Below, one piece after another: positions 22,954 to 33,836 of a stretch of 64,000 nucleotides of DNA. Under the pieces are notes generated by a model, which was not told the DNA's origin, made no database searches, and saw only the letters and a program-made list of their open reading frames with translations. The position numbers and the translations under genes were made by a program. Positions within the stretch are counted from its first letter, which is position 1; every line of letters begins with the position of its first letter. This DNA comes from Riptortus pedestris (Eukaryota; Arthropoda; Insecta; Hemiptera; Alydidae), in assembly GCA_019009955.1 (NCBI GenBank), contig CM032231.1:89000501-89064500 (forward strand), written 5' to 3'.

Positions 22954-24447
22954 ACAAAAGCCAAACATTAAGGAAGGTTCCTTTGTCTACACCGGAAATA
23001 TTGAAATATTTCTTGGATGATTAAGATTAATAACCTTTAGGAAGTGGCTTAAATAATTATAGAAACGCAATGAATATTCATGATAGGAAATGTAAAGAGG
23101 TCCTTGCGTGCTACTGATGATCAATCGTTGAGATATATTGGCAGGTTTCCCGATTTGACAGCTATGAATAGAAAGTCAATGTATCTCAAGTCTATTATTT
23201 ATTCTTGATGACAACTGTTTCTCAGGTCTCCAATTGATTTGAATGCATTAGGGGATAATATTAAACTTATTTTTCTCTCAGAAAAATCCAATATAATGTT
23301 TTATTGAATGGCAATTGACGCAATTATAAATAATTCATTCGGCTCAATAAAAAGGCCTTGTTCTCTGCATTATTTTTTTACGAACTAGGTACTTTCAAAC
23401 AACAAGCTCATTCCTGGTTAGATTTGTGGAGTTTAAAGCAAAGATCCTTGAATCGCCCTGCCGCAGACTGTATGGCCCTAGCCAGGCTGGAGTTAGCTAT
23501 TTGAAAGTGTACTTAGCATAATAAATATTTTTAAAAGACACGCCCTTCTTATTGATCCCCATCAATTAATTCCTCTACCGTCCAGCACCTCTGAATAAAT
23601 GATGTGTAAAATTGATATATGATGATGTTAAAATTTATTTATAGGACTTACATCCAAGGCCATTTGCTCTTTGAATGAAATTGAACATGATAAAACATAA
23701 TCAAGCATAATTAAAAAAATACACTATTAAAACAAGGTAAAATATAAAATAAAATGTTGTATAAATGCCAAATAACGAATCGTTTTATAATTTTATTTTC
23801 TGTTATTTGGTGTTCTATATAACTGTTGAAACTCGAATATTTTAGGCGTAATTTTATATTTTTTATGTATTTAGCCTTTTTCCTATATATTTAAATAAGT
23901 TCTGATAACATATATATACGATGAAGCAATTTAAATATTATTAAAGTTGATTCTCCAACTTTTAAACTCCATGTTAAAGCGTTTTATATGAAATTGATAT
24001 CACAGCTCAGAAAAAGAATAAATTTGAATTGGAAAAGATAGAGAAGGGAGTTACAAGAGAATGAAAATGTCAAATCGTATATATTTCTTTTATAATGAAA
24101 CATATGGAGAATTAGTACATGACCAAGATTGCTCGTCTAGCTATATTACTTGAGCTATTCTAAAATAATAACAGATTTATTATATTATAATATTTTTGTC
24201 AGTGCTAGCAAAAGTTGATCGATACCAGAAAAGAATGGCACAAGAAGCGATAGAGATAGTGAACTTTTCTAACAACTGAAACAGAGAAGACGGCTATAAC
24301 GTAGATTGAGTAAACTTTGGAAAATCATTATTTCATCTAGAAAGAAATATATGAAGGTACCTGCAAGAGGAGACGAGGCAGTTACATAAACTTGAATAGG
24401 AACTCTTAAATTTAAGAGAATATGAGAATGCCTGAAGTATGTAAAAC
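22954..24447. other. AT-rich DNA with a PLE terminal fragment
   Basis: About 23535-23595 (CTTCTTATTGATCC, CCTCTACCGTCCAGCA) matches the outer end of the PLE copies at 36.5 kb and 42.6 kb. The rest is unassigned. Confidence 0.5.
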
Positions 24448-25097
24448 AAAAGTCCATCACGCAGGGGCTGCGTAAACTAAGCAGATTTCCCATGTGAAGT
24501 TTTACGGTAATGAGAAATCTTTCAGTTAATTAAAATAAATTCCCAACTGAAACGGCTTCTGAATTGTAAGAATAATTTATATTTTAATAACTCAAATTTT
24601 AGTAGTCCAAGAACTAAAGAAGGGGGGGGGCGGATGAACAGAACGTATTTGCATAAATCTCACAAAGTAACGAAGGTAAGGTCAGGTTAGAAACGACAGG
24701 TAAGGTTAGAAGAAGCTTCCATCTGAGGCGAGCGGTTACGAAAATGGCCGACCTAATCCGAACTATACCCGACCACATGTCTCACAGACTTCATAAAAAT
24801 GCAAATATCTCGGTTAATATTCAAGATAGAGAATAAATGTATATAACAATATTTATAGAAAATTTAATTTAAAATAAGATTGGTTGTATACAATATTTTG
24901 ATCCGACGTATGGTAACGGAGATATTTCGAATTTTCGAAAATCCTCCCCCTCTAAACCCCCCTCTCACTGATCCGATTTTAACCAATAACGTACTTGATC
25001 TGTCTTTTTGCATAAAACGTTTAAATATCGAGTTTGGTAAGGATCAAACAAAAATTGCGACCGCTAGAGCGTTAGCAGACAAATATATATATATATA

Positions 25098-25099
25098 TA
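25098..25099. repeat. TA target duplication, left (mariner)
   Basis: TA at the left junction; its mate is 27099-27100. Both lie in the HINE (TA)n tract, so the exact register is partly ambiguous. Confidence 0.7.
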
Positions 25100-27098
25100 C
25101 TGGGTGTCCCCAAACCAAACTTTAGGGATCGATAGAGGATCGAAAAACTAAAACAAAAAGTCCTCTGGCATATGCCTCGTTTTCGCTTCGTTCACAAAAA
25201 AACTAAAAATAGTTGTGCAAAAACTAGTTAAGGCCAATGGAAGAGCGGATTTTATTCCTTGAATGAATTAGCAATAAATGTTATCCCAATACAATTATTG
25301 TATTCTAATTTTATACTAACAGAAAGGTAATTGAAAAAAAAATTATTTTTTATTAAGAAAAAATAATAAATACTTTTTTATTCAAATATTCATAGTATAA
25401 AAAAAATTACCTATTTAAATTAGATAACATTATGAACAATAACTGAAGATTAAAACATAAAAAAAGATTAAAAATTTAGAAAATTAATAAAATAATTAAA
25501 TATTCTTACTTGGAAAACATAAATGTTTCAGTTTTTATATGGGTCTACCTTAGTGAGAAAAAAAACCCTGAAAATTTTGAAGGTTTTACCTTCTCTAAAA
25601 TTACATCGTTAATTTCTAAAGCGTCAACGTAAATGTTGTTCGAAGTGCTGGCCTCTCGCTGCAATAAACGCATCACATCGCGTACTTACTGATCGCACTG
25701 CATCTAAACATTGTTCTGCGGTGAGCTGGTTGCAAACCATTCTGATGCGCTCGATGAGGTCATCCCTTGTGCGGACGGGCTCTCGGTAGACATTTTCTTT
25801 CACGTATCCCCACACGAAGAAATCTAGTGGCGTGAGGTCCGGAGACCGGGGAGGCCAAGGCACTGGCCGACCTCGTCCTATCCAGCGACCTGGGTAGTTG
25901 ATGTCCAACCAGTCTCGTACGGCCCTTCCGTAATGTGCAGGACAACCATCGAGTTGAAACCAGCTCTCAAGCCTTGTTGCTAAAGGGATATCTTCCAAAA
26001 GTGCCCGTAAGTAATTCTCCAGGAATAGATGACAACTTTCAGCATGAAGTCGAGCAGGTAAAAATACGGGACCTATTATGCGATTATAACAAAGACCGAC
26101 CCACACGTTTACAGAAAACTCATGCTGGTAGTGAAATTCTCTAACAGCGCGAGGATTTTCATGTGCCCAAAGGTGGTAGTTTCTTTGATTGAATATGCCC
26201 GCACGTGTAAAAGTCGCTTCGTCCGTCCAGATTACTTTCGAACTTAAGTTTACATCGTTTTGCAATTGTTCTTTGTACCAATTACAAAAATTTAATCGGC
26301 GGGGATAATCAGCGGGTATTAAATTTTGTACCTTTTGTACATGGTAAGCATGCCTGCGGTCAGCCCATAATGTGCGCCAAATGGTTGACTTTGGTATGCT
26401 TAGAACTGAAGCAGAGCTCTCCGGACGCTTGTGCCAGGGTTGGTATTGAAGTGCCTCAGTATCCTCAGGTCGGCTTCCATCGGAGCCTGCATACGGTTTC
26501 CACGACGATTACATGAGAAGGACCCAGTCTCTCGAAGCCTTCTGAAAGTGCTGGTAAAAACACCTCTGTGTGGGGTTTCTCGGTCAGGAAACCGTCTGCG
26601 ATATTCCCGAACTGCCTGACGTGCAGTGCCATCGCAGAATCCGTAGACGAAGACTATGCCCGCGTATTCAGCGTTGGTAAATCTAGCCATATTTGTTGAC
26701 TTCACTGAACAGTACTAGCAACACCACTAATGTGAGAATGCGAGGCTGGATTCCCCCCAAAAAGGATTATAATGATAGTAAACATTTTAATCCTTTCTTT
26801 TTAAGTTTAAACACTCAACCTAGACGTTTTGTTGATAAGGAAAGCGTGAGAATATTCATGTTTTCTAAATTTACTCCTCGTAAATTAAAAACTTAAGCTT
26901 GATCAAAAAGCCAATAGTTTTTTGTAATTTAAATACATTATTAAAAAAAAATACACTTTTTGCACAACTATTTTCAGTTTTTTGTGATTTTCTCAAAAAC
27001 AAAGCGAAAACGAGGCATATGTCAGAGGACTTTTTTTCTTAGTTTTTCGATTCTCTATCGATCCCTGAAGTTTGGCCGTTTGGTTTGGGGACACCCTG
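25100..27098 (-). mobile_element. Tc1/mariner-superfamily (DD41D) transposon
   Basis: 1999-bp DNA transposon. Terminal inverted repeats begin CTGGGTGTCCCCAAACC on the left and CAGGGTGTCCCCAAACC on the right end read inward. Imperfect inversion continues for well over 100 bp (GGATCGATAGAG, GAGGACTTTTT, GCATATGCCTCGTTTTCGC). TA flanks both ends. The transposase gene runs on the minus strand. Confidence 0.9.
25624..26690 (-). pseudogene. DD41D mariner-like transposase, one frameshift
   Basis: Cuts and pastes the element at TA sites (family knowledge). The start chosen is ATG at 26690 (MARFTNAEYAG), the usual start of this family. Residues 1-96 form the helix-turn-helix DNA-binding part, ending at a stop at 26400-26402. 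One frameshift near 26405-26425 separates this from the second frame, which is open to 25624. It includes KSTIWRTLWADRR, then WTDEATFTRAG (first Asp), WFQLDGCPAHYG (second Asp) and RSPDLTPLDFFVWG (third Asp). The second and third Asp are separated by 41 residues, matching DD41D (rosa/VS-like) rather than DD34D mariners. The catalytic triad is intact, so this is a near-intact, recently dead copy. Confidence 0.85.
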
Positions 27099-27100
27099 TA
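27099..27100. repeat. TA target duplication, right (mariner)
   Basis: Mate of 25098-25099. Confidence 0.7.
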
Positions 27101-27260
27101 CATATATATAATTTTGAACGAACCTCATTTTCGTCATCTCCTGGGACGATCGATGGACATTTGAAGAAAGTTTTCGAAAATCGCGTCATGAGTACGACCT
27201 CAATAGCTGATTTCCCTTAAGGGAAATCTGCTAAAAATGTAGGTATGAAACTATGAACAC

Positions 27261-27265
27261 ATAGT
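27261..27265. repeat. 5-bp target duplication, left (LTR element)
   Basis: ATAGT, repeated at 27992-27996. Confidence 0.8.
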
Positions 27266-27399
27266 TGTCAATATTCAAATACACCACTTCATTTCCATAG
27301 TCATGCAATACAATAAGACATTCTTTTGTTGTTTCTTTTTTTTTTTTTTACACATGCGACTTTTTATCATATGTTAAATACCATGTATTGATATATCAA
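27266..27399 (-). repeat. LTR (3' copy in minus orientation)
   Basis: Aligns by eye with 27866-27991. Shared words are CAAATACAC, ATACAATA and TTCTTTTGTTGTTT; it carries an extra T-run. Confidence 0.78.
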
Positions 27400-27479
27400 A
27401 ACTCTCCCCCTTTAAAGAAATTGGGAATACCACTTGATAGCACCCTCCTTGGTTAGTCGGAGCTGGAATCAAACTACAT

Positions 27480-27545
27480 CTGGTCTTCCTGGTATTCCCG
27501 AAATTCTCTTACATGACCATTACAATTTTGGCAACTCACATTATT
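27480..27545 (-). pseudogene. Gag zinc-knuckle remnant
   Basis: The minus strand reads NNVSCQNCNGHVREFREY, resembling the retroviral-type C-x2-C-x4-H-x4-C zinc knuckle but shortened by about two residues and with the last Cys replaced by Phe. It sits inside the miniature LTR element, where gag is expected. Too short for certainty. Confidence 0.4.
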
Positions 27546-27606
27546 CCATTCCCCTACTCCAACTGTACCCTTTGGGGGATTGTTTTTCGTCCTGCCATTA
27601 TTTTTT

Positions 27607-27618
27607 AATCCTCGTCCC
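27607..27618. repeat. SINE target duplication, left (imperfect)
   Basis: AATCCTCGTCCC against AATTCTCGTCGCC at 27851-27863. It duplicates part of the primer-binding site of the LTR element. Confidence 0.7.
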
Positions 27619-27850
27619 TTATTATTGTTTATTATTATTTATGTCCACTTTATGCTACTATGGCTAATTGGGACGGGTTATCTACAGGTTATGAACCTTT
27701 TCTAGCCAGGGTGGACCCAAGGAGTTTATTTAAGGAGTCCGTCACCAAACAAATGTCCACTGCCCAGAGCGGGAATCGAACCCGCCACTCTAGGCCTACC
27801 AAGCGAGATTAAGACCAACGCCTTAACTCGCACGGCCAACCTGAGCCCCT
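27619..27850 (-). mobile_element. tRNA-derived SINE, full length, inside LTR element
   Basis: Minus-strand copy with head CAGGTTGGCCGTGCGAGTTA, B box GGGTTCGATTCCCGC, body and ATA/AAT tail (27619-27642). This is the best-preserved tRNA-like head in the window. Confidence 0.9.
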
Positions 27851-27865
27851 AATTCTCGTCGCCAA

Positions 27866-27991
27866 TGTAACATACTCAAATACACTACTTTATTTCCATA
27901 AACATACAATACAATAATCCATTCTTTTGTTGTTTTTTTCAACATAATCATTTTTTATCATATGCCAAATAAAATGCACTGTTATACCACA
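27866..27991 (-). repeat. LTR (5' copy in minus orientation)
   Basis: Begins TGTAACATACTC on the plus strand and ends TATACCACA. The primer-binding-like site adjoins at 27849-27865. Confidence 0.78.
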
Positions 27992-28611
27992 ATAGTGAAC
28001 AGTGATCATAGGCAGTATTTTAGTAGTTAAGTTATTCTAATCTTGCCCTGTAGAAGAGGAAATTAATTTCCTAAAATATTGGCCTAGACTAAAGTTTCCT
28101 TTTTAAATAATGACCATTACCCGTGAAAATAGCCAAAGCATCTACTATACGTATATAGGAATGTAGGAAAAGATTGGTTGAAAATTGGGTCAGGAGGACA
28201 ACCTTATTAGCTGGTTTCCTTTAAACGATATCTATTATCATTGTCTCACAATTGAGCAATAACAGCGATATTTTCCTGAAGGGAAGTTGGCAAAAAAAAC
28301 CAAAAAAAAAAAAAAAACCCTATCTTTGGGAGTTGCAGGTATGTATTTATAGGTGGTGATGGAGGGTATGTGTTAGGGTTGTAGCTTAGGCTGAATGTGC
28401 AAATTGCCTTGGGAAGGTGTTAAGTTAAACGCGGAGACGATGATGGTGAGAGATTGGCACTTGGTGGCCATATGTGCTCCTATCTGCCGCTATTGCCACA
28501 TGGACGTATTATTGATCTCAATCCCTATATCTCTTCCTGTATTCCTCTAATCCTCTCCAGATTCCCACCTGCCTCATCCTAGCGCTACTTCGAGAAACAC
28601 ATTTCTAAATG
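27992..28611. other. Unassigned; degenerate hammerhead-like remnant near 28048
   Basis: 28010-28090 (TAATCTTGCCCTG, AGAAGAGG, AATTTCCTAAAATATTGG) resembles the motif region at 39890-39960 but has a mutated box and GAAA. The rest holds an A-run near 28298-28318 and nothing else recognised. Confidence 0.4.
28599..28611. repeat. 13-bp target duplication, left (fold-back element)
   Basis: ACATTTCTAAATG, repeated exactly at 28915-28927. Confidence 0.85.
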
Positions 28612-28666
28612 TATGTAGGATGAAAAAATTGTTGGCTACGCTTCCACTATAATAATTTATTGAAAC

Positions 28667-28701
28667 GGCAAAGCGCTTTCGATGCTGTGCATCATCGTCA
28701 G
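28667..28701 (-). ncRNA. Hammerhead-like motif, left arm
   Basis: Minus strand: CTGACGA, spacer T, helix II GATGC-ACA-GCATC (5 bp), exact GAAA, then GCGCTTTGCCG. Core boxes match CUGANGA and GAAA exactly. Confidence 0.55.
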
Positions 28702-28785
28702 TGCTCGAAGGTTTTCGATGTTGACCTGACGGCTCTTGGGCCTGGACTCAAGAGCCGTCAGGTCAACATCCAAGACCTTCGGGCC

Positions 28786-28822
28786 CTGACGATGATGCAC
28801 AGCATCGAAAGCGCTTTGCCGT
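28786..28822 (+). ncRNA. Hammerhead-like motif, right arm
   Basis: Plus-strand mirror of the left-arm motif: CTGACGA at 28786, helix II GATGC/GCATC, GAAA at 28807, helix III region AGCG...CGTT. Confidence 0.55.
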
Positions 28823-28914
28823 TTCAATAAATTATTATAGTGGAAGCGTAGCCAACAATTTTTCATCCTACATACGTTAGAAGTCACTTCCACCTGCCAG
28901 AATACCAACTCAGA

Positions 28915-28927
28915 ACATTTCTAAATG
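28915..28927. repeat. 13-bp target duplication, right (fold-back element)
   Basis: ACATTTCTAAATG, identical to 28599-28611. Confidence 0.85.
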
Positions 28928-29045
28928 CCGTCCTGGAGTTCGCTACTTTAATTACTTAAATCACTCATATTTATTTTTAGCTTGTGGTGAGGGTGATGAA
29001 TCAGAAATACTTTTTATGGCTCCTCATGATTTATTTCTTAAAAAT

Positions 29046-29081
29046 GCTTAGCGCTATCGGGAATTAAATTCCCATCCTCAG
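29046..29081 (-). ncRNA. Hammerhead-like motif, left arm (GAAA mutated)
   Basis: CTGAGGA, spacer T, helix II GGGAA-TTTAA-TTCCC, then GATA instead of GAAA, and AGCGCTAAGC. Confidence 0.42.
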
Positions 29082-29504
29082 AGCTACAATCAATAAAGCA
29101 CAATGATTAAGGAGTCTAAAAATTAGTTTTTTAATTTTTTTTACATAATTGGTCATATAACAAAACAGTCTATAACATTATAAAATTTACAACAATAACA
29201 CATATATTTTAAAACATAGTTATAATTAAAATATAAATTAATAATGTCTTATTTACTATTTAAGCATTAAAATAACTTAAAACTAATAATTTGGCTTATG
29301 TTATTTTAATGCTTAAATAGTAAATAAGACATTATTAATTTATTATATTTTAATTATAACTATGTTTTTAAATATATGTGTTATTGTTGTAAATTTTATA
29401 ATGTTATAGACTGTTTTGTTATATGACCAATTATATAAAAAAAAAAAAAAAATTAACAACTAATTTTTAGACTCCTTAATCATTGTGCTTTATTGATTGT
29501 AGCT

Positions 29505-29545
29505 CTGAGGATGGGAATTTAATTCCCGAAAGCGCTAAGAGTTTT
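29505..29545 (+). ncRNA. Hammerhead-like motif, right arm
   Basis: CTGAGGA at 29505, spacer T, helix II GGGAA/TTCCC (5 bp), exact GAAA at 29528, helix III AGCGC-TAA-GAGT. Confidence 0.5.
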
Positions 29546-29610
29546 TAAGAAAAAGCGTGTTTTTCTTCTAAGAAAATAAATTGTGAGGAGCCATAAAAAA
29601 GGTTTTCTGA

Positions 29611-31465
29611 TTAACCGGACTTAAATTACTACTTACTGTAAAACACATACTAACTGACTACACACAAGTAAAAACTTACTCATGGGCCACAAATGTATGC
29701 TAACTACTGGCCGACAGTAGCCAATTTATAGATGATGTTTTTAAGTATTTAAGAAATAATGGATTATTTGATAAAATATAAAAGCTATTATTTACGATTA
29801 TGCAAGAACTTTACGTGGAATATAAGTTTTACCTCATTCCAATTTAACTATTTATAGCTTTTCTTTTAGTTTTTTTCCTCATGTTGTAAATATCCTAACA
29901 ATTTATATTTAGTTTTGTTCATTCTATTTATTTTTTACATTTGTAAAATTTAGCTGTGTAAAAATTGTAATATTTATTTAATTTTGTAAAATTATATTCT
30001 AACATGTTAAAAGATGAATCGCCATTGCAGTGGCATCTCAAATAAATAATAATAATAATTGAATTACTTATGATGACCTATTTGGTAGAAATATATCGAA
30101 ACAACACGTCCAATCTTCATATTTTTCTTCCTTCACTGTAATTCTACCAATTTTTATTCTAACACTTATTTGGTAACGAAATCGATGAAATATCTGAAAA
30201 TATGTGAGTCTGGTAAAAAAAAAGTTTAGAAACAAACCATGAATTGGAAATGATTTCTTTAGACGTTTATTATTCTCAGAAAAAGAAAGTCCTTGGATGA
30301 GAGATACAGTGATTCAGTAGAGGAACTGCAAAAAGAGTTTATGGTATATCTTGGGGGAAATGAGTTGGAATTCGAAATATTACATATACAAAAAATGGGA
30401 ATTTTCTAATTTAGCCAAAGAGCAGAATGCTTAATAATAAAGTGTGGACTCAGGGCGTCAGTTTTAATACACATGAAACTCCAAATGGTTTGGATCTCGC
30501 ATAAAGTGGTCTTTAATAAATGCCAAATAACACTAACAATGAATTTTTAAGTTAGTTCTACCATTTTAAATATTATTTTAGACTTAATATTACAAATATT
30601 ACAGTCTGTCGAAGGTAGAGTAAAATGGAGTTTATTTAAGTTCTGTCGTCCAAAATTATTTCAATTAGGTCTTGAAGATGGCCTTATTTTTTCTCAGTCA
30701 GTATATGTCTAAAACATTCGTTTGGTATGTTTCTAATGTACTTTATTTTTTTTTCTATTTTTGTTATTTTAATGTCATCTATTTATTTACATTATTGATT
30801 TTTAGCCGCCATAAATTGAATTACTTTTAAACATTAAGATTGCTTAAGGCAATAAGAAAGATTTTCAAGTTTTACAAACCCTCTTTATTTTTTAAAAGTG
30901 ACAACGGTTCGCCCTCGTGGGTACTTATAACGTTGGGGTTTAAAACTATTCTCCTAAGCCACTATAAAACTAAAACACAACCGGAGAATAAAAAACTTGT
31001 GATAATCAGCTTTAACCAATCTGGTTTATTGTCAACAAACAAATACTACAACTCTGCATTGTAAATACCCAGGAGAGTAAAACGTTTGCTCTTTTAAAAA
31101 GAATAAAGAGGGTTTAGTGAGACCTGAAGATCTTTTTTATTGCCTTAACTTTTATTTGTCCCCAATAAGGATAAGATGTAATTATGATTGTTGTTGCTCT
31201 TGTACCTTGTATATAACACTTGAATATTTACCTGCATAATCTGATATGAATACCTATCGCTAGACAGAGAGCTACTTAGCTAAAAAATATATAATAATGT
31301 AGATGTAATAATAGTATAAATGACTCTTCAAAGTCTTATTTACTGAGCAAGTAATTTTCACTTTTTCAGTATTAAATTTTGATAAATACCGGATTTTAAA
31401 TAAGTACAAAGGGATAAAATGAATAGATGAAGCCAAACATTCCATAACCATTAAATTCATATGCC

Positions 31466-31501
<36 letters not shown>

Positions 31502-31693
31502 TAAGTGCGCGTGGCTGAATCATTCAGCTCTTGAAGAGATACTAAACAAATCAGAATACACGCAAGGTATGTTAAAGACACTAAAAAGAAACCAGTTGAT
31601 TTTATGTCTAGTCTTAAAAGTTCAGATAATTAGTTAATGTATATTTATCAATAATCTAATAGCGTGTTAAGTATGTCCCTAGGGTAGCTTTTT
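29611..31693. other. AT-rich DNA; possible retroelement tail at 30050, (GT)n at 31469
   Basis: Sequence ending GCAGTGGCATCTCAAATAAA then (AAT)n at about 30042-30058 looks like the 3' tail of a non-LTR element, without coding support. A (GT)n tract lies at 31469-31499. Nothing else recognised. Confidence 0.4.
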
Positions 31694-31802
31694 TAGTAGA
31701 TTTCCATTAAGGGAAATCAGCTATTGAGGTCGTACTCATGACGCGATTTTCTTCAAATGTCCATCGATCCTACCCTGGAGATGACGAAAATGAGGTCCGT
31801 TC

Positions 31803-31844
<42 letters not shown>

Positions 31845-32309
31845 ATATATATATCTGTTAATGCTCTAGAGGTAGCAGTTTTTCCTTGATCGTTACCAAA
31901 CTCGATATTTAAACGTTCTACGTAAATATAAAGATCAAGTTCGTTAATGGCTGAAATCGGACCAGTGGGAGGGGGTGTTTAGAGTAGGATTTTCAAAAAT
32001 TCGAAATATCTCCGTTACTATACGTAGGATCGAAAAATTGTATAGAACCAATCTTATTGCAAATTAAATTTAATATAAATATTGTTATATATATTCTCTA
32101 TCTTGAATATTATCCGAGATATTTGCATTTTAATTAGGTGTGTGCAAATAACGGACGAGATGAGATCGGCTAACTTCGGTTCTAGTCATGAGATTCCGCC
32201 AAAAACTAGCTCGCCCGTTTCTGTAACTTTTGCCCTCGTGAAATTTCTCTAGTGTAAAATTTCACGTGGAAAATCTACTGTACGCAGCCCCTGCGTGACG
32301 GACGTTTTT
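31694..32309 (-). mobile_element. HINE copy 7
   Basis: 3' hairpin TTTCCATTAAGGGAAA, 3' block, (TA)n at about 31807-31856, core, and 5' end CTGCGTGACGGACG. The 5' subterminal repeat is mutated (GGAAAATCTACTG) and about 10 bp are missing next to it. Confidence 0.83.
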
Positions 32310-32324
32310 AATTGCTTAGAAAAC

Positions 32325-32425
32325 TATTCTTTAATCGTTTCATGTGAAGGTAAAGATCAAATTCATAAATGAACCAAATCGGAAGAGGTAGAGGTTTTAC
32401 GGAGGGTTTTTGAATTGGAGAGCAG
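32325..32425 (-). mobile_element. HINE core fragment
   Basis: TTTAATCGTTTCATGTGAAG...AAAGATCAAATTCAT...ATCGGAAGAGG resembles the HINE core (TTTAATCGTTTTATG...AAGATCAAGTTCGTT). It adjoins copy 7 and is decayed. Confidence 0.5.
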
Positions 32426-33457
32426 ACTTACAAACCATTCGTGTCAGATGAACAGCCTTCGAAACTCCTTTTATATATGCATGCAATGCCCACTGTTTAA
32501 TATCCCAGTAGTTATAAAATGACCCTCTAAACTTTAGGTGATTTAATATTTCACATTATATCTTTGACGTTTGACTTCGGTTGATTGCCTTTTAACTAGT
32601 TAGAAAACTTGCACTTCCTCTTAAGTTAATGTCGTGTAATAAAGTTCATAGGAGCGTCAATGAAAATAATTAAATCGTCTGTGAGATTTCATTATTTGTG
32701 CATTGCACAATTCACAGTGTGTCGAAATGGCAAAGCATATTTTCTGTCACTCTACAACGATCAGTGAGCATATTCATTTCGAGTACTCTACTGACAGAAA
32801 GAAGAGACCACTTTTCCTCTTTAATTTAATACGTTCCATTTACACAATCGATCCCGGTTCAGTGCAATACAATCCTGCGAATCTGTGCCTCAGCTCTGGA
32901 AAAGCAATGTGTGTCAATTACTACCACTCTAGGTTATTTCTCGATATAATTGAATTAGCCAGTAAAATCATTTAAGTAACCTTTGCAATATGGAAATTCA
33001 TAGATGAACTAATTAGTGTAACAATGAAAATTATAATTATATTTATTCTAAAGGATTCCTGGAAAGATATTTTAAATCTCTCAACAATGTAAACAGAATT
33101 TATTAAAAATTAAATAGTGATATATAAAAGAAATCATTTAAAGTAAAATGACCTAATGAAAAATATAATATTAAGAGCAATATGAGAATATTAGGTGACT
33201 AAATGTATTCTTCTTCTGGCTATATTATATGTAGACAAAAAAATTTATACATATATTAACTGACAAAATTGACATCAATATTGGTCACCTATTAAAAATT
33301 ATTTCGAAGAAGTTTCTGGGAAAGAAGACAGCTGCTTACTTGTTGCAGCGTTCTTCAGAAATAGGCATCTACTCTATATTCCTCTATACCGATTCTTTGG
33401 TTTTTACTTTAGGTTGTTGCTTCTTCGGACACTTTCCTCTGGTAAACCTTTTTTTTT

Positions 33458-33496
<39 letters not shown>

Positions 33497-33836
33497 GTCT
33501 TAGATATAATTGGTGTTTTAGGTTTTCATTTTATCAGTTAATGTTGTTCTTAAATACAATTCTAGCGTTAAGTTAATAATGTTATTTGTTTTTTATCAGT
33601 TAATTCTAGGAGTTTAGCTTTAAATTGTTTACTTTTTTGAATTTCGACTAGCTAAGTATGCTTTTAAGTAATGACAGCTCCCGTTTTTCTGTGATATCTA
33701 TTCCTATTTTGATCTATTGATGACCGTTAACTTGTATTTTAATTTGGTTATTTTTTTTTTTTTACTTCTCAGGTTAAGGTTCGTAATTTAAATAATGTTG
33801 GTTGCATGCTTTTCATAGGTTTTTCTTTGTGCCAAC
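32426..33836. other. AT-rich DNA with a T-rich tract
   Basis: A 90-codon plus frame (32703-32975) has no motif I know. A T-run lies at about 33449-33489. No element assigned. Confidence 0.45.

Larger units (their letters stand above)
24448..27234 (+). mobile_element. HINE copy 6, split by a mariner insertion
   Basis: The 5' half (24448-25099) begins AAAAGTCCATCACGC and runs through the core to GCGACCGCTAGAGCGTTAGC and (TA)n. The 3' half (27101-27234) resumes at ATATATAATTTTGAACG and ends in the hairpin and CTGCTAA. Removal of 25100-27098 and one TA restores a normal family member. Confidence 0.88.
27266..27991 (-). mobile_element. Miniature LTR retroelement (TRIM-like) with SINE inside
   Basis: Two direct repeats of about 130 bp (27266-27399 and 27866-27991) begin TGT and are flanked by the 5-bp duplication ATAGT. 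On the minus strand the 5' LTR (right) ends ...GTTACA and is followed by TTGGCGACGAGAATTAGG, which looks like a tRNA primer-binding site. A polypurine tract AAAGGGGGAGAG lies just upstream of the 3' LTR (about 27402-27415). Without the SINE the internal part is only about 235 bp, so no polymerase is encoded. It would need enzymes from another element. Confidence 0.78.
28612..28914. mobile_element. Fold-back retroelement with two hammerhead-like motifs
   Basis: A 303-bp insertion bounded by a 13-bp direct duplication. It is a near-perfect hairpin: arms 28611-28738 and 28749-28875 pair with few mismatches around a 10-base loop. An unpaired right tail follows (28876-28914). Each arm carries a hammerhead-like core. 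The long variable target duplication and hammerheads suggest a PLE-derived or retrozyme-like non-autonomous retroelement. It encodes nothing; the 83-codon frame over it is a by-product. Confidence 0.75.
29001..29610. repeat. Large inverted repeat (about 270-bp arms) with hammerhead-like motifs
   Basis: Arms 29001-29276 and 29300-29610 are highly similar in inverse order around a 23-base loop. Both include the AGTCTATAACATTATAAAAT and ATGGGAATTTAATTCCCGA regions. Outer ends TCAGAAATAC and ...TTTTCTGA also pair. The similarity is greatest in the inner 230 bp. It starts 74 bp after the previous fold-back. Confidence 0.88.

Noticed and set aside
28657..28908. 83-codon minus frame
   Set aside because: Lies over the fold-back element; palindromic sequence gives an accidental open frame.
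32703..32975. 90-codon plus frame as a small gene
   Set aside because: No motif, no supporting context; only noted as unassigned.
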